DNA from: Paraburkholderia hospita
GTDB taxonomy: Bacteria > Pseudomonadota > Gammaproteobacteria > Burkholderiales > Burkholderiaceae
Assembly: GCF_002902965.1 (NCBI RefSeq)
Contig: NZ_CP026108.1
Coordinates: 372,001-436,000, forward strand
DNA: 64,000 nt
Reading direction: 5' to 3'
The notes under the pieces were generated by a model, which was given only the letters and a program-made list of their open reading frames with translations, did no database searches and had not been told where the DNA came from. Of this stretch, positions 17,824 to 26,510 are shown in pieces. A program made the position numbers and the translations under genes. Position 1 is the first letter of the stretch. The number at the start of each line of letters is the position of its first letter.

Positions 17824-20800
17824 TCACTGCAACGGGTCCGGATCGACTGCGCCCGTTGTCATTTTTATGTCTCTCGCGATACGGTGCGTTTCCGAAAGTA
17901 TCTTCAAAATTCGCTGATAAGTTTTTACGCGCTCGAAGTCGAGGACGTGGCCCTTGAGGTCTTTCAACCATTTTTGTGCAGGCTGGTAGCCACCGACTTT
18001 GAGAACCCACGCATGCTCTGGGACAGAGTCGAAATATTGCGTTGAATTGATCCAGATCTTGCCCTCCTCGAATTGATACCTCTCGACGGTGCCATTGCCT
18101 TCCCCCAGGAACGGATACGGCGCCGCTCCTATCGCGGTTGCATCCATCAGGTGCAGTTTGCGCAATCGGGCTCCGCTTTCCGAAATGTTCCAGAATTCAT
18201 CCGGGCTATCCGGCCATGGAATTCGAGGGAAGTCAGTCTTGAGAAATTCAGCGTAGTCTTCCCGATAGGATGGAGAGTGCAGCACTCCGTACACATAGTC
18301 GAATACCGCGACGGGATCGGGCTCTCCCTTCACTGGATGTGTGGCAAGGCCCTTCAGACGCTGCAACAATTCCGGCTGGAAATTGGCGTGCGGAGCAGCG
18401 TCGAATGCGCCGCTCTCCGGGTATATCCAGAGCGGAAAGTTCACTGCGTTAGAACCTGTCGTAGCAGAGAAGAATATGGCCTCGGTCGGCTTATCGGTCA
18501 CAAACGCATGGGCGAAGCTCGAATCGCGATGAGCCTTTGACGTCAGCAGTCCGATGTTGGGCCCACGGACATAGTGCGTCATGATTTGGGCCACAGGCCA
18601 ACCGATCAACCCGCGTGCTCTGCCGGAGTAGAAAACGAACCGCCTGTCAAACAGTCGATAGTTGATTTCCTGAACGGGCAAACCAGGATGGTCCTTGACG
18701 TCCTTTTTTGCCCACTCGTATCGCCAGTCTCTAACGTCGGCAGGCAATCTGTATCTGGTTCTAAAATCCCGTTCCTCTAGGTTCACCAGGTCTTTCGCGA
18801 CTTTGACCACGTCGGCTGCCGTGCGCTGGATATTCAACGCATCCCGCTTTGTGACAATGCCATTTCCATGTAGTGGCATGAATTCATCCAGCAGAAAGCC
18901 GGTTGAGTATCGATCCAGGCCTGCCATGCTTATTGGCGTCAAGCTAAATTGCGGTGCCCGGCAGTCCAGCGGCTTGAATATTCCGTCGGATATTGAAAGA
19001 GTCGAAAGGCGTGCGTACTTTTCCGCACGATCACCCCACAGGTCGGCGTGTAGCACCTTGGCAAGTTCGTCGGAAGACTGTCTTTTTTTCACGCCGATAA
19101 TGATCGACACCCCTTGCTGGATGTCGAAGACATTCTTGTCGGAGAGTCCGGCTGGTGGAGATTCCTTCTTCTTGGTGCTCCCGTGAAGATCGAGAATCCA
19201 TATCGTGTCGAAAGACTTCAGGAGATGCCACCGCATCCCGCGAAACGTGGGATTGTCGAGGTAGCCATGATTCGTGACGAAGCCCAGTACGCCCTCGCCA
19301 TTGCGCTCGATCAGGTGCGACGAGAGCCGGATGAACTTGACGTAAAGGTCATTCAACCATTTGGAAGTTTTCTCGGTTAGCTTCGCTTTTCCGCCGGGTT
19401 CCTTTTTATAGTCATCCATGAGCGTACCCAGCCAACCCTCTGACTTGCCGCCTTCCCCAAGGTAAGGCGGATTACCAATCAGACACATGATTGGCATGTC
19501 GCGCTTGACGGTGTTGGCCTGCTTTACCTCATTGGAGAGCCATTGTGCAAACGGAAGGACCTGGTTGGCCGGTTCGCCTTCCTCAAGGGAGTTTGTGAGA
19601 TACACCGACAGGCGCGGTGGTGCGCCTGCCGGTTTATAGCCAAGTTCAGTGAGAATCAATTCGAGCTTCATGTGACACATCGCATACGATGCCATCAGAA
19701 GCTCGAAGCCATGCAGGCGGGGGATCAGATCCTGCTCAATGTAAGAAGACCACATGCTCGGCGCGTTGTCTTTTACCTTGGGCGCGATCTGCTTGATTAC
19801 TTCGGCCAGAAAAGTACCCGTTCCCGTAGCTGGATCCAGAACCTGGACACGATGAACGTCCTTCTTCACCTTTGTCCGGTTGCCTTTCTTGTCTGTTTGC
19901 CCTGTTTCCCAGTCGATTGTTATCCTGGACGTATCAGCCAGTCCGTCCGGAAGAGAAAACTCTGTTTGCAACACTGTATCTACGGCGCGGACAATGAAGT
20001 TAACGACAGGCTCAGGCGTGTACCATACGCCTCGTGCCTTACGCTTTGCTGGGTTATAGGCTGCGAGAAACGTCTCGTAAAAATGAAGGAACGGATCGTT
20101 TTGCCCTGACAGTTTGCCAAAGCCTTCCATGATCTGTGCGATGTTTGCCTCTCTGAAAACGGTCGCGAGATCATCGATGATCCATGCTATGCGATCGTCA
20201 AGATCGTAGCCGGCAAGGTAGGTAAAAAGATTTCGAAGGAACGGATTGGACTTGGGGAGCAGCCCCAATGCTTCTTGCCGCGAGAATGTATTGTCGGTCG
20301 TATCGTGCAGGCGAGCAGCAAACATGCCATAGGCAATCGTCTCTGCGTAGATATCAGCGAAGTCTTCGATACTGATATCGTGGATCAGATGATCCTTGAA
20401 TGCACTGTACTGATTCCAGAATTCGGTTTCATTGTTTTCATCAGCTTTTAATGCATTATGAAGCACGTCCTTGATAAGTCTGGCCTTGCCGGCCATGATC
20501 CCTGCAAGCACACGGGGACTGGTAATGCTTTGCGGGCGTTGTGACACGAAATCGGCGAGCAGCGATTCGAGTTTTGCATACTCTTTTGGATTGGGCTGGA
20601 TACCCTTGAGGTAGCCAGCGATTGTCACGGAAGCAACGAGCTTGCCGTTCCGGTAAAAATCCCAGTCCAGGCAATTGGTGTAAATCAGGTTGGGTAGCGC
20701 CTGACGATAGCGTTCCTGTTGACGCTTGTTGCCATCCTTCATTCCACGTAGCCCTACACCGACGTCCTTCGCTTCAATGTGGCCTATGACGAGCTCGCCC

Positions 20801-20979
20801 CGCTGTATGATGAAATCGGGCGCCCCGCACACAACGCGTTTGGGCTCGTTCAACGCGTGGATACCTTCCGAATAATCATTGAAAAGGTCCTCGATCGCCG
20901 AGCGATAAGAATGCTCGGTGGCAACGCCCGTTTTGAATGTCGAAACAATGCTGTCGATGAAGTTACTGACGGCGGACAC
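17824..20979 (-). CDS. Type IIG / ISP-like restriction-modification enzyme
   Basis: A single 1,051-residue polypeptide. The N-terminal nuclease-like part contains PDFIIQRGELVIGHIEAKD (D...ExK pattern, about residues 52-70). A helical connector follows, then an N6-adenine methyltransferase domain with LDPATGTGTF (about 380) and IGNPPYLGEG (about 505), and a long C-terminal target-recognition part with NYRLFDRRFVFYSGRA. This order is that of combined restriction-methylation enzymes that cut unmethylated foreign DNA. No helicase motifs are seen, separating it from full-length type ISP enzymes. The start is GTG with GGA upstream. Base composition is more AT-rich than the nearby housekeeping-like genes, fitting horizontal transfer. 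It appears intact. Confidence 0.85.
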   Translation of the reverse strand: MSAVSNFIDSIVSTFKTGVATEHSYRSAIEDLFNDYSEGIHALNEPKRVVCGAPDFIIQRGELVIGHIEAKDVGVGLRGMKDGNKRQQERYRQALPNLIYTNCLDWDFYRNGKLVASVTIAGYLKGIQPNPKEYAKLESLLADFVSQRPQSITSPRVLAGIMAGKARLIKDVLHNALKADENNETEFWNQYSAFKDHLIHDISIEDFADIYAETIAYGMFAARLHDTTDNTFSRQEALGLLPKSNPFLRNLFTYLAGYDLDDRIAWIIDDLATVFREANIAQIMEGFGKLSGQNDPFLHFYETFLAAYNPAKRKARGVWYTPEPVVNFIVRAVDTVLQTEFSLPDGLADTSRITIDWETGQTDKKGNRTKVKKDVHRVQVLDPATGTGTFLAEVIKQIAPKVKDNAPSMWSSYIEQDLIPRLHGFELLMASYAMCHMKLELILTELGYKPAGAPPRLSVYLTNSLEEGEPANQVLPFAQWLSNEVKQANTVKRDMPIMCLIGNPPYLGEGGKSEGWLGTLMDDYKKEPGGKAKLTEKTSKWLNDLYVKFIRLSSHLIERNGEGVLGFVTNHGYLDNPTFRGMRWHLLKSFDTIWILDLHGSTKKKESPPAGLSDKNVFDIQQGVSIIIGVKKRQSSDELAKVLHADLWGDRAEKYARLSTLSISDGIFKPLDCRAPQFSLTPISMAGLDRYSTGFLLDEFMPLHGNGIVTKRDALNIQRTAADVVKVAKDLVNLEERDFRTRYRLPADVRDWRYEWAKKDVKDHPGLPVQEINYRLFDRRFVFYSGRARGLIGWPVAQIMTHYVRGPNIGLLTSKAHRDSSFAHAFVTDKPTEAIFFSATTGSNAVNFPLWIYPESGAFDAAPHANFQPELLQRLKGLATHPVKGEPDPVAVFDYVYGVLHSPSYREDYAEFLKTDFPRIPWPDSPDEFWNISESGARLRKLHLMDATAIGAAPYPFLGEGNGTVERYQFEEGKIWINSTQYFDSVPEHAWVLKVGGYQPAQKWLKDLKGHVLDFERVKTYQRILKILSETHRIARDIKMTTGAVDPDPLQ

Positions 20980-21327
20980 TATGGATTTCCTTTTTCTTGT
21001 CGATTTGACGTTCGGTATGAAACGTTCGCAGGCTGCATATTACCGTGCTGATTGTCTGTGGGAGAGGTGAGACGACGCGCTGTAGCTGCTCGTCACGCGA
21101 CGATTTGCCCGGATTCGATTTGCGCTCGAGGAGGATCCAGCGATCCAGCCGTCCTGGGCGTCGATGGGAAAATCGATTCACCCGCCAAGGTGCGGTCGTC
21201 AGCGAATCAGTCTGCGCTGGGATTCGACATGCGCCGGGCACTGCGGCCAGCGTATTCCCACCCGCGCTAGCAACGGGTACAAAGTGGCCGCACGACTGCC
21301 CCTGCGCAAAGATGCCCTAACATTTGC
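20980..21327. other. Intergenic, nothing recognised
   Basis: No convincing gene on either strand. The open frames here are short and of biased composition. It separates the restriction gene's promoter side from the promoter of the DUF3293 leader. Confidence 0.5.
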
Positions 21328-21357
21328 TTGACAAAAGGGGGAGGGTCGTGATCTAAT
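21328..21357 (+). promoter_or_regulatory. Sigma70-type promoter of DUF3293 module 1
   Basis: TTGACA at 21328-21333, 18 bp, TCTAAT at 21352-21357. The second module has TTGACA, 18 bp and TTAAAT at the same distance from its leader, which supports the assignment. Transcription would start near 21364. Confidence 0.75.
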
Positions 21358-21363
21358 GTTGTC

Positions 21364-21496
21364 CGCATTAAGAATTGGGTCGGCGCCCATGCCAACCTGC
21401 CTTCCCGGGCAAGGTGGACCGCGAAAGCGAATGTGGCTCTCTTGAGAGCAATCAAACGGGTTACGCGTCGACCCTCCTTTTACGGAGGGTTTTTTG
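21364..21496 (+). ncRNA. Structured leader RNA with terminator (attenuator/riboswitch candidate), copy 1
   Basis: P1 closes the domain: GGGTCGGCG (21377-21385) pairs with CGTCGACCC (21466-21474). Inside are a hairpin CCAACCTGCC / GGCAAGGTGG, a GAAA-capped CGC/GCG hairpin and GCTCT / AGAGC. The terminator stem CCCTCC (21472-21477) / GGAGGG (21484-21489) plus six T shares its first three bases with P1, so the two are mutually exclusive. GGAGGG is also the only Shine-Dalgarno for the TTG start at 21494. Copy 2 conserves every stem, while the loop of the third hairpin changes. A C4-type antisense RNA is an alternative identity that I cannot exclude. Confidence 0.75.
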
Positions 21497-21922
21497 CTTT
21501 CAGGCTCAAGGATTCCTAGTAAAACGATCCAGGCTTACCTGGAAACTGAATACATTGCTTCTGGCGACGAGGGTCCGACGTTAAGGATTGGTCTCGCCAA
21601 TCCGGAGCTGGCGGCCCTTCACAAAGCTGATGGCGTCAATTGCAGCGCGTTCATTACCGCCTGCAATCCTTTCAGCCAGAATTGCAGTAACGGATTCAAC
21701 GCCGCCAGCCAGGAAGCACTCGCTTGCGAAATAAAGCGGCTTGACCTGATTGCGATCGAAGGTATCGGCAAGCACCCGTCAAACAGATGGCCTGCCGAGT
21801 CGAGTTACCTGGTACCCGGACTTTCGCTTGAAGCGGCAAAGGCACTCGGTGCGCAATATCGTCAGAACGCGATTTTGTGGTCTGCGGACGCCACCACGCC
21901 TCAGCTCGTCTTGTCGCGTTGA
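21494..21922 (+). CDS. DUF3293-family protein, module 1
   Basis: 142 residues. The pattern AYLETEY, CSAFITACNPFSQ near the middle, IEGIGKHPSNRWPAESSYLVPGL, and AKALGAQYRQNAILW fits DUF3293, a family of unknown biochemical role. The only start with a ribosome-binding site is the TTG at 21494, whose GGAGGG lies within the terminator hairpin, so translation is expected to follow the leader RNA state. About 80% identical to the copy at 38938. Followed by a 236-bp gap and two overlapping genes. Confidence 0.75.
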   Translation: MLSGSRIPSKTIQAYLETEYIASGDEGPTLRIGLANPELAALHKADGVNCSAFITACNPFSQNCSNGFNAASQEALACEIKRLDLIAIEGIGKHPSNRWPAESSYLVPGLSLEAAKALGAQYRQNAILWSADATTPQLVLSR

Positions 21923-22039
21923 ATCGCTGTTTGCTGTTTGCGGGATTTGGCCGATCCCGGTTTGTAGACCATTGCGGATGCACCTAAAGCACATTGAATC
22001 TCTTTTAGCGCTCGCTAGATGGGTTCGGTTTCTCGTCGT

Positions 22040-22135
22040 TTCATGTCGCGGATTTAAAGCACAACTTGCAGCGCGACTCACAAATTCTGCTAAAGCGTCG
22101 CCACGCCTCTCTACCCCGAAGGCCGGTGAACGCCG
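22040..22135 (+). other. 96-bp intergenic block identical in both modules
   Basis: Identical at all 96 positions to 39472-39567, although the flanking genes differ at many silent and non-silent sites. It ends about 24 bp before the start of the second gene. GTCGCG near its 5' end can pair with CGCGAC 27 bases later. This suggests an RNA- or DNA-level function, or recent gene conversion. Confidence 0.8.
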
Positions 22136-22158
22136 TACTACCGGGGATGGAGAAAAGC

Positions 22159-22512
22159 ATGACACAACCTCTTCTGGGCATTCTGCCTTCGCTGGACAGC
22201 CTGTTTGAGAGTTTCCAGTTTCAGATCGATGCGCCCGAGAATCACGTACTGTTAGCCGGGCTACCCGCTACCGTCCGTACCGGATCGTTCCTCTTCGCAA
22301 GGCCGCGCGCAGGAGTTCGGGAGGCCGTTGCAGCACGCTGCACGAATGGCGTCATTGGCGGATTTCGCGCAATCCGTTCGGCACAATGGATGAAGCAGGG
22401 TTTGCTCCCTGTGTACGCCTACGACCCCCCCCATATCGCCAGCTTCTTCGCCGCGCTTGTTCCGTACGTCGAGCACGAACGGTTTCAAAGCGAAGGGAGG
22501 GCTGGACAATGA
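22159..22512 (+). CDS. Hypothetical protein B of DUF3293 module 1, 117 aa
   Basis: Start MTQPLLGILPSLDSLFESFQ, with GGAG at a good distance before ATG. The middle VRTGSFLFARPRAGVREAVAAR and a C-terminal YDPPHIASFFAAL are conserved in the paralogue at 39591. Small, soluble, no recognised domain. Its stop overlaps the start of the next gene (ATGA), so translation of the two is probably coupled. Confidence 0.7.
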   Translation: MTQPLLGILPSLDSLFESFQFQIDAPENHVLLAGLPATVRTGSFLFARPRAGVREAVAARCTNGVIGGFRAIRSAQWMKQGLLPVYAYDPPHIASFFAALVPYVEHERFQSEGRAGQ

Positions 22513-23018
22513 AAGCACGCCAATCCCGCTATCCCATTGGCAAACTGCTCCTGGATGTGATTGATGGGTCAGGATTGGACCCGAGGGCGTTTTTTTCTGA
22601 ACTCGGATTCACCAACTTTTCGAAGGCGATCGAACGACTGGATTGCTGGCTCATTCACGGAGAAGGGAATGCTCTGCTCCTGGAAAGGCTTCAATCCAGC
22701 CGGTTTGCCGTCGATGAACATCTGTTGAAGCAGGCGATGACGCAAAGCGATGCTCTGATCCGGCGGGAGCGTGGGGCTGTGGGCAAACGTGAGGAAGACG
22801 AGGCGAGAAGCGCCTTCGAACCGCGTCTTGAGGTGATTGCCGAACTGTCGCGCCCTACGCAGATAACGTTGTTCTGTCTCTCGGGTGGCAATCGGCGGTT
22901 TGGCACCCGATTACCCGACGATATTTCCGCATGGCCGTGGAGTGATCAACTTGCGTATCTGAAACGGACGTGCCGTTCCAGCCAAACGCGATCTGGAGGA
23001 TGTGGTGCAGATCGGTGA
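22509..23018 (+). pseudogene. Protein C of DUF3293 module 1, 3'-truncated
   Basis: Matches the intact 211-residue copy at 39941-40576 from the first methionine to LPDDISAWPWSDQLAYLK, then loses similarity at about 22968 where another gene fragment begins. About 150 of 211 residues remain, followed by unrelated read-through. The C-terminal part (FTGKIIGYLYRRTFDS in copy 2) is gone, so module 1 is probably impaired. Confidence 0.8.
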
Positions 23019-23121
23019 TCGTGCTGTCGCTGCGCACCAGAAGCCGTCGCCAGATCATCGGACTGATCTGGCGAAGCCATACGTGGAGCCGATAAATCCC
23101 GACGCCTGGTTCTTCGTCCAT
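22968..23121 (-). pseudogene. pRiA4b ORF-3-like protein, N-terminal fragment
   Basis: IYRLHVWLRQISPMIWRRLL followed by DLHHILQIAFGW is the N-terminal signature of the plasmid pRiA4b ORF-3 family, often found in IS elements. Only about 50 residues remain before the frame enters the truncated protein C gene. The unexplained segment 23122-23330 on its right encodes a protein-like stretch (FVPLPYYAAKRVGG) that I cannot place. Confidence 0.65.
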
Positions 23122-23329
23122 GATTACGCAAGCTTACCAAAATTCAGGGCCATACCTTCCAGCCCCCACTTTGTTCCGCTCCCCTACTACGCGGCCAAGC
23201 GCGTTGGTGGAACGCCATGCGACATGGGATGGGAATCTCAGGCTGTGCATCTGGTGCCAGTCGAAAAACTCGAGGAGGTGCTAAATCACCCAAACGACGC
23301 GCCCCTGATTGAGGCCATCAAGGCTGCCG

Positions 23330-23523
23330 TACAGCGCAGGATTCGGGCGACGGAGCTGCATCGGGAACTGAGGGAAGTCGTCTACGTAAGGGGGCATAAG
23401 CCAGCTCAAGGCATTCCTGGCGTCGTACAAGCGCCACAAAGCGGAGCGGGTCGTTCGGTTCGAGACACCGCCGGGCAGACAGATGCAGGCCGACCTAACG
23501 ATCAACCTGGCAAGGCGCGGTGA
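23330..23523 (+). pseudogene. IS21-family IstA fragment
   Basis: One frame gives RIRATELHRELREV. After a frame change near 23400 the sequence reads QLKAFLASYKRHKAERVVRF and then ETPPGRQMQAD, the segment of IstA just before its catalytic core. It ends at a stop at 23523. Fragment only. Confidence 0.6.
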
Positions 23524-23686
23524 ACACCCAGTCGGCCGTGCTAGAGCACTTCACCACCTAAAGTTTCGCAACTTCTTTGCCGACAACGGTTGGAGATGGC
23601 GTCGTCCCTGTCTCTTCTCCTTTCGGCGGGAACGGGGAGCGCCCTACTAGGAATTGGTTTTTGGAATCGCGCACTGGTCGCGCGTA

Positions 23687-24886
23687 ATGTTCCCCGACCG
23701 CGTTTTGGCTCTGCGAAAGCAAGCCCTTCAAACTTGCATATGTGAACAGAAAGTGAATAGAGACGAGAAGCCGCAACTGCATAAGTTTGATACGTTTGAC
23801 TATCAAATAGTGGACGCGTTGTCCCGCGATGATTACATTTCGACGCCTGAACTGTGCGCGAAACTGCAGTCGAATCCGACGGCCACGTTTGTTAAAAACG
23901 TAAGTCGACGATTGAACCACCTTCTCGATGCGCTCCGGTGGGTGGAATGGGAACGGAGAGGGAAGACCGACTTTTGGCGCAGAGCCGAAGGGATGGACGA
24001 AATCACTGGGAAGAGCGGTCCCTCTCACGCCCTGGCGTTGAAGATGATGGAGCGCTTTTGTAACCAAAAGCTTCCACCGTTGCTAGGTAACTTGCTGACT
24101 CCTCACTTCAATGCCGCAGATGAAACACTCAAGCGCCATCCACATATATCGCCTCGTTACAAGGCGTGGGACGAAAAAATTAAGGTGGTAAGCGCTGGCT
24201 TTTCGGTCAGTTTCCCGGACGTCGACTCTGTCGTCTGCGACGCTATAGCGGAAGCTCTCTTTCAAGACGAATGTATCGACATCATTCATCGCGGAAGGAC
24301 AGGGAAAGACGAAGCGGATGGAATGCCGCAGCGGGAGGCGGTGCTTCCCCTTGGTCTCGTAGAAAGCGACGGTTGCATATATCTTGTCGCGATGTCAAAC
24401 AAACGTTCGTCGGAGCCTGAAATCTTCCGGATGGACCGTGTGTCGCTTTGCAAAGACGAAGGAGAGTTAGCGCGAGTTCCTGAACGGCTAAACGCCCCGA
24501 AGGATTTTTCTCTTGAAAATTTTATAGTCAAACAGAGAGCATTCGACTTATCCCCCGCAGGGGATATCGTTATTGAATTGTTGTTCAGAGAGGATAGCTT
24601 CAGGCATCTGCAGAATAGAAAGATAAGTGTCGACCAGATAACTGAAGTTCGCGATGGCGGTTCAATCTATGTCAAGGCGACTGTTACGAATTGCCGGAAG
24701 CTTCGGTGGTGGCTGCGGGAATTCGGCTACAAGGTCGAGGTGTTGGCGCCTCCTGATCTTCGCGAACGAATTCGAAGCGACGCGATGAAAGTCGCCCAAA
24801 TGTATTCAAATCCCGCGCCCCAGTCTGTAGAGGGCAGTGGGCTGGAAGCATGCGTTGAGGAGAGTTGCTTTAATGAGCAAGATTGA
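23687..24886 (+). CDS. WYL-domain transcriptional regulator (first)
   Basis: About 400 residues. An N-terminal winged helix (DYISTPELCAKLQ ... NVSRRLNHLLDALRWVEW) is followed by a WYL domain (LPLGLVESDGCIYLVAMS, FRMDRVSL), with a C-terminal LRWWLREFGYKVEVLAP. The same layout is seen in the regulator at 60929-61948. WYL regulators sense ligands and often repress defence or DNA-repair genes. The true start is uncertain: ATG 23687 or GTG 23753, the latter giving an N-terminus of the same length as the paralogue. Its 3' end overlaps the next gene by 14 bp, so it probably controls that gene. Confidence 0.8.
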   Translation: MFPDRVLALRKQALQTCICEQKVNRDEKPQLHKFDTFDYQIVDALSRDDYISTPELCAKLQSNPTATFVKNVSRRLNHLLDALRWVEWERRGKTDFWRRAEGMDEITGKSGPSHALALKMMERFCNQKLPPLLGNLLTPHFNAADETLKRHPHISPRYKAWDEKIKVVSAGFSVSFPDVDSVVCDAIAEALFQDECIDIIHRGRTGKDEADGMPQREAVLPLGLVESDGCIYLVAMSNKRSSEPEIFRMDRVSLCKDEGELARVPERLNAPKDFSLENFIVKQRAFDLSPAGDIVIELLFREDSFRHLQNRKISVDQITEVRDGGSIYVKATVTNCRKLRWWLREFGYKVEVLAPPDLRERIRSDAMKVAQMYSNPAPQSVEGSGLEACVEESCFNEQD

Positions 24887-26225
24887 GCGCTATTGGGAAG
24901 CGGTTAAGAAGCGGGTTGACGGCGGTGAACGAATTGACGATGAGATTGCGTCGGTTTGGGACGAACGCGCCGTAGGATCTGGTGTGCGTGAAGATGAAGG
25001 CGCTGGAAATTGTTCGGATAGCGCAGTGGCGGGTACGGCGGGAACCGCAGCGTGCCGGAGCGTGCCGAACTATTACTTCTATCGGTCAATTCGACACCGC
25101 AGGAGGAAACCTCAGGACGACTGGGGCATATTCATCATAAGCGGCGGCCGCGACGACGTGGCTTCGCTTTTTCGTGACGCTTTTGGCTCCGAGTCTGAGG
25201 CGCGGGACAAGGCCGACGAGTTCCTGACCGTTTGCGGTACCGCGCATTACCGGTTTGATGTCTATGCGATGTCATGTGAGGCGATTCTGGGGCGGTGGTT
25301 GTATCTACCATTCCAGAAAGAGAGCGAATCGGCGGGGGCTGTGCGGTTTGAAGATGTCTATGTGGTTGCGTGTGCCATGGAGTGGGCCGCCCGAAACGGA
25401 GTAACGGACGCCGTCGGGAAGGTGATAGACAAATGGACAAGTGACACGCGGGGCAGGCAATTCAGCGCGCGACGCCTGGGAGCGTATCTGTCCACAGCGC
25501 TTCTCGACAACTATGCCTCAGTAGTGAGAGGGTTGCGGTTTGACCAGGCAGAATGGGTTAGCACGATTCCGCGCGAACTGGAGTTGGGGTGCCCACCGTC
25601 CGTCTCCCTTGTCCGCGAACTTCCGTGCTCACACGAGCCGACCGGCGAGCCGTTATCAGCCGAGCAGTGGTTCCAGCGGTGGGGCGTGAGTAAGTATGAG
25701 CGCGGAGAGCGCGGAGGATGGGTTGTTAACCAAGACCTGTGGGTAGTCGGGGAAATATTTGAAAATGGTCGTTTCCCGCTCAGAATTGAGGAGGTGCACG
25801 GGGACTTTGTCTGCGTCGATACAAACATATCATCGTTTTGGCAGACTTTGCCCGGCCGGGTCACAGGGAACGTCAACCTGTCAAGCAACAGGCACATCAA
25901 GCGGCTCTCAGCGGAGCAGGACCAGCCGGGGGCTGGGAACGACGGGCTACATGGGCTGCGCCCAGATGTTTCAATCGAGGGATTCGAGCTTTGCATAAGT
26001 GTAGATTCAGAACCGGCACACTCGGTACCGACACACGTGCTGTCGCTGTTCAAGATAAGAAACTTGCAAAGGTTAGTAGCCACCTACCACGAAACTCGAG
26101 AAAGTAGTCGCCCGATTACATGGGTCGAAATAGTCAACGAGTACTTGCATGAAGGAAAGAGCGGGATGATGCGTTGCCAGACAGAACTGATTAAGGCGGG
26201 TTTTAAGGACCAGGCAAAGCTTTGA
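24873..26225 (+). CDS. Unknown 450-residue protein partnered with WYL regulator
   Basis: 450 residues, starting MSKIERYWEAVKKRVDGGE inside the end of the regulator gene. It has an acidic/small-residue linker at about 45-75, then aromatic-rich segments (NYYFYRSIRH, DDWGIFIISGGRDDVASLF). The C-terminus holds VLSLFKIRNLQRLVATYHET. No membrane segment, nuclease or NTPase motif is evident and I do not recognise a family. Tight coupling to a WYL regulator and location between a type IIG enzyme and a broken methyltransferase make a defence-related role plausible but unproven. Confidence 0.65.
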   Translation: MSKIERYWEAVKKRVDGGERIDDEIASVWDERAVGSGVREDEGAGNCSDSAVAGTAGTAACRSVPNYYFYRSIRHRRRKPQDDWGIFIISGGRDDVASLFRDAFGSESEARDKADEFLTVCGTAHYRFDVYAMSCEAILGRWLYLPFQKESESAGAVRFEDVYVVACAMEWAARNGVTDAVGKVIDKWTSDTRGRQFSARRLGAYLSTALLDNYASVVRGLRFDQAEWVSTIPRELELGCPPSVSLVRELPCSHEPTGEPLSAEQWFQRWGVSKYERGERGGWVVNQDLWVVGEIFENGRFPLRIEEVHGDFVCVDTNISSFWQTLPGRVTGNVNLSSNRHIKRLSAEQDQPGAGNDGLHGLRPDVSIEGFELCISVDSEPAHSVPTHVLSLFKIRNLQRLVATYHETRESSRPITWVEIVNEYLHEGKSGMMRCQTELIKAGFKDQAKL

Positions 26226-26339
26226 CTGTGGTGCCGGACTGGACTCGCCGGTCTGCCACCGATCCCTGAGGCGATGACTTCAGGCCGCCTGTCCCGCGCC
26301 CCCTACGTTCACGTTGAAATGGACGCCTTAACCGGGTTC

Positions 26340-26510
26340 GGGTAATCGACCTTTTGGTGCGAAATCTGGCGGTTAGAATCTAAAAGGTCTGCCTTATCAA
26401 TGGCTTGCAAATCGCTCGATCTGTCGCGACTCAGACGATTACAACGCCTTGCTACAGGCTGCTCGGCATTCTACTACCGCCATTTTTAGCACCAAAAGGA
26501 CGAGTACCCC
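26340..26510. mobile_element. 170-bp MITE-like element with 40-bp inverted repeats
   Basis: Left end GGGTAATCGACCTTTTGGTG (26340 on) and right end, read inward, GGGTACTCGTCCTTTTGGTG are close inverted repeats, and similarity extends through a GGCGGT-AGAAT block. The interior has no gene. Single ends of the same type occur at 2350-2510 and 17512-17660. It may be a non-autonomous element mobilised by a Tn3- or IS-type transposase not present here. Confidence 0.6.
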
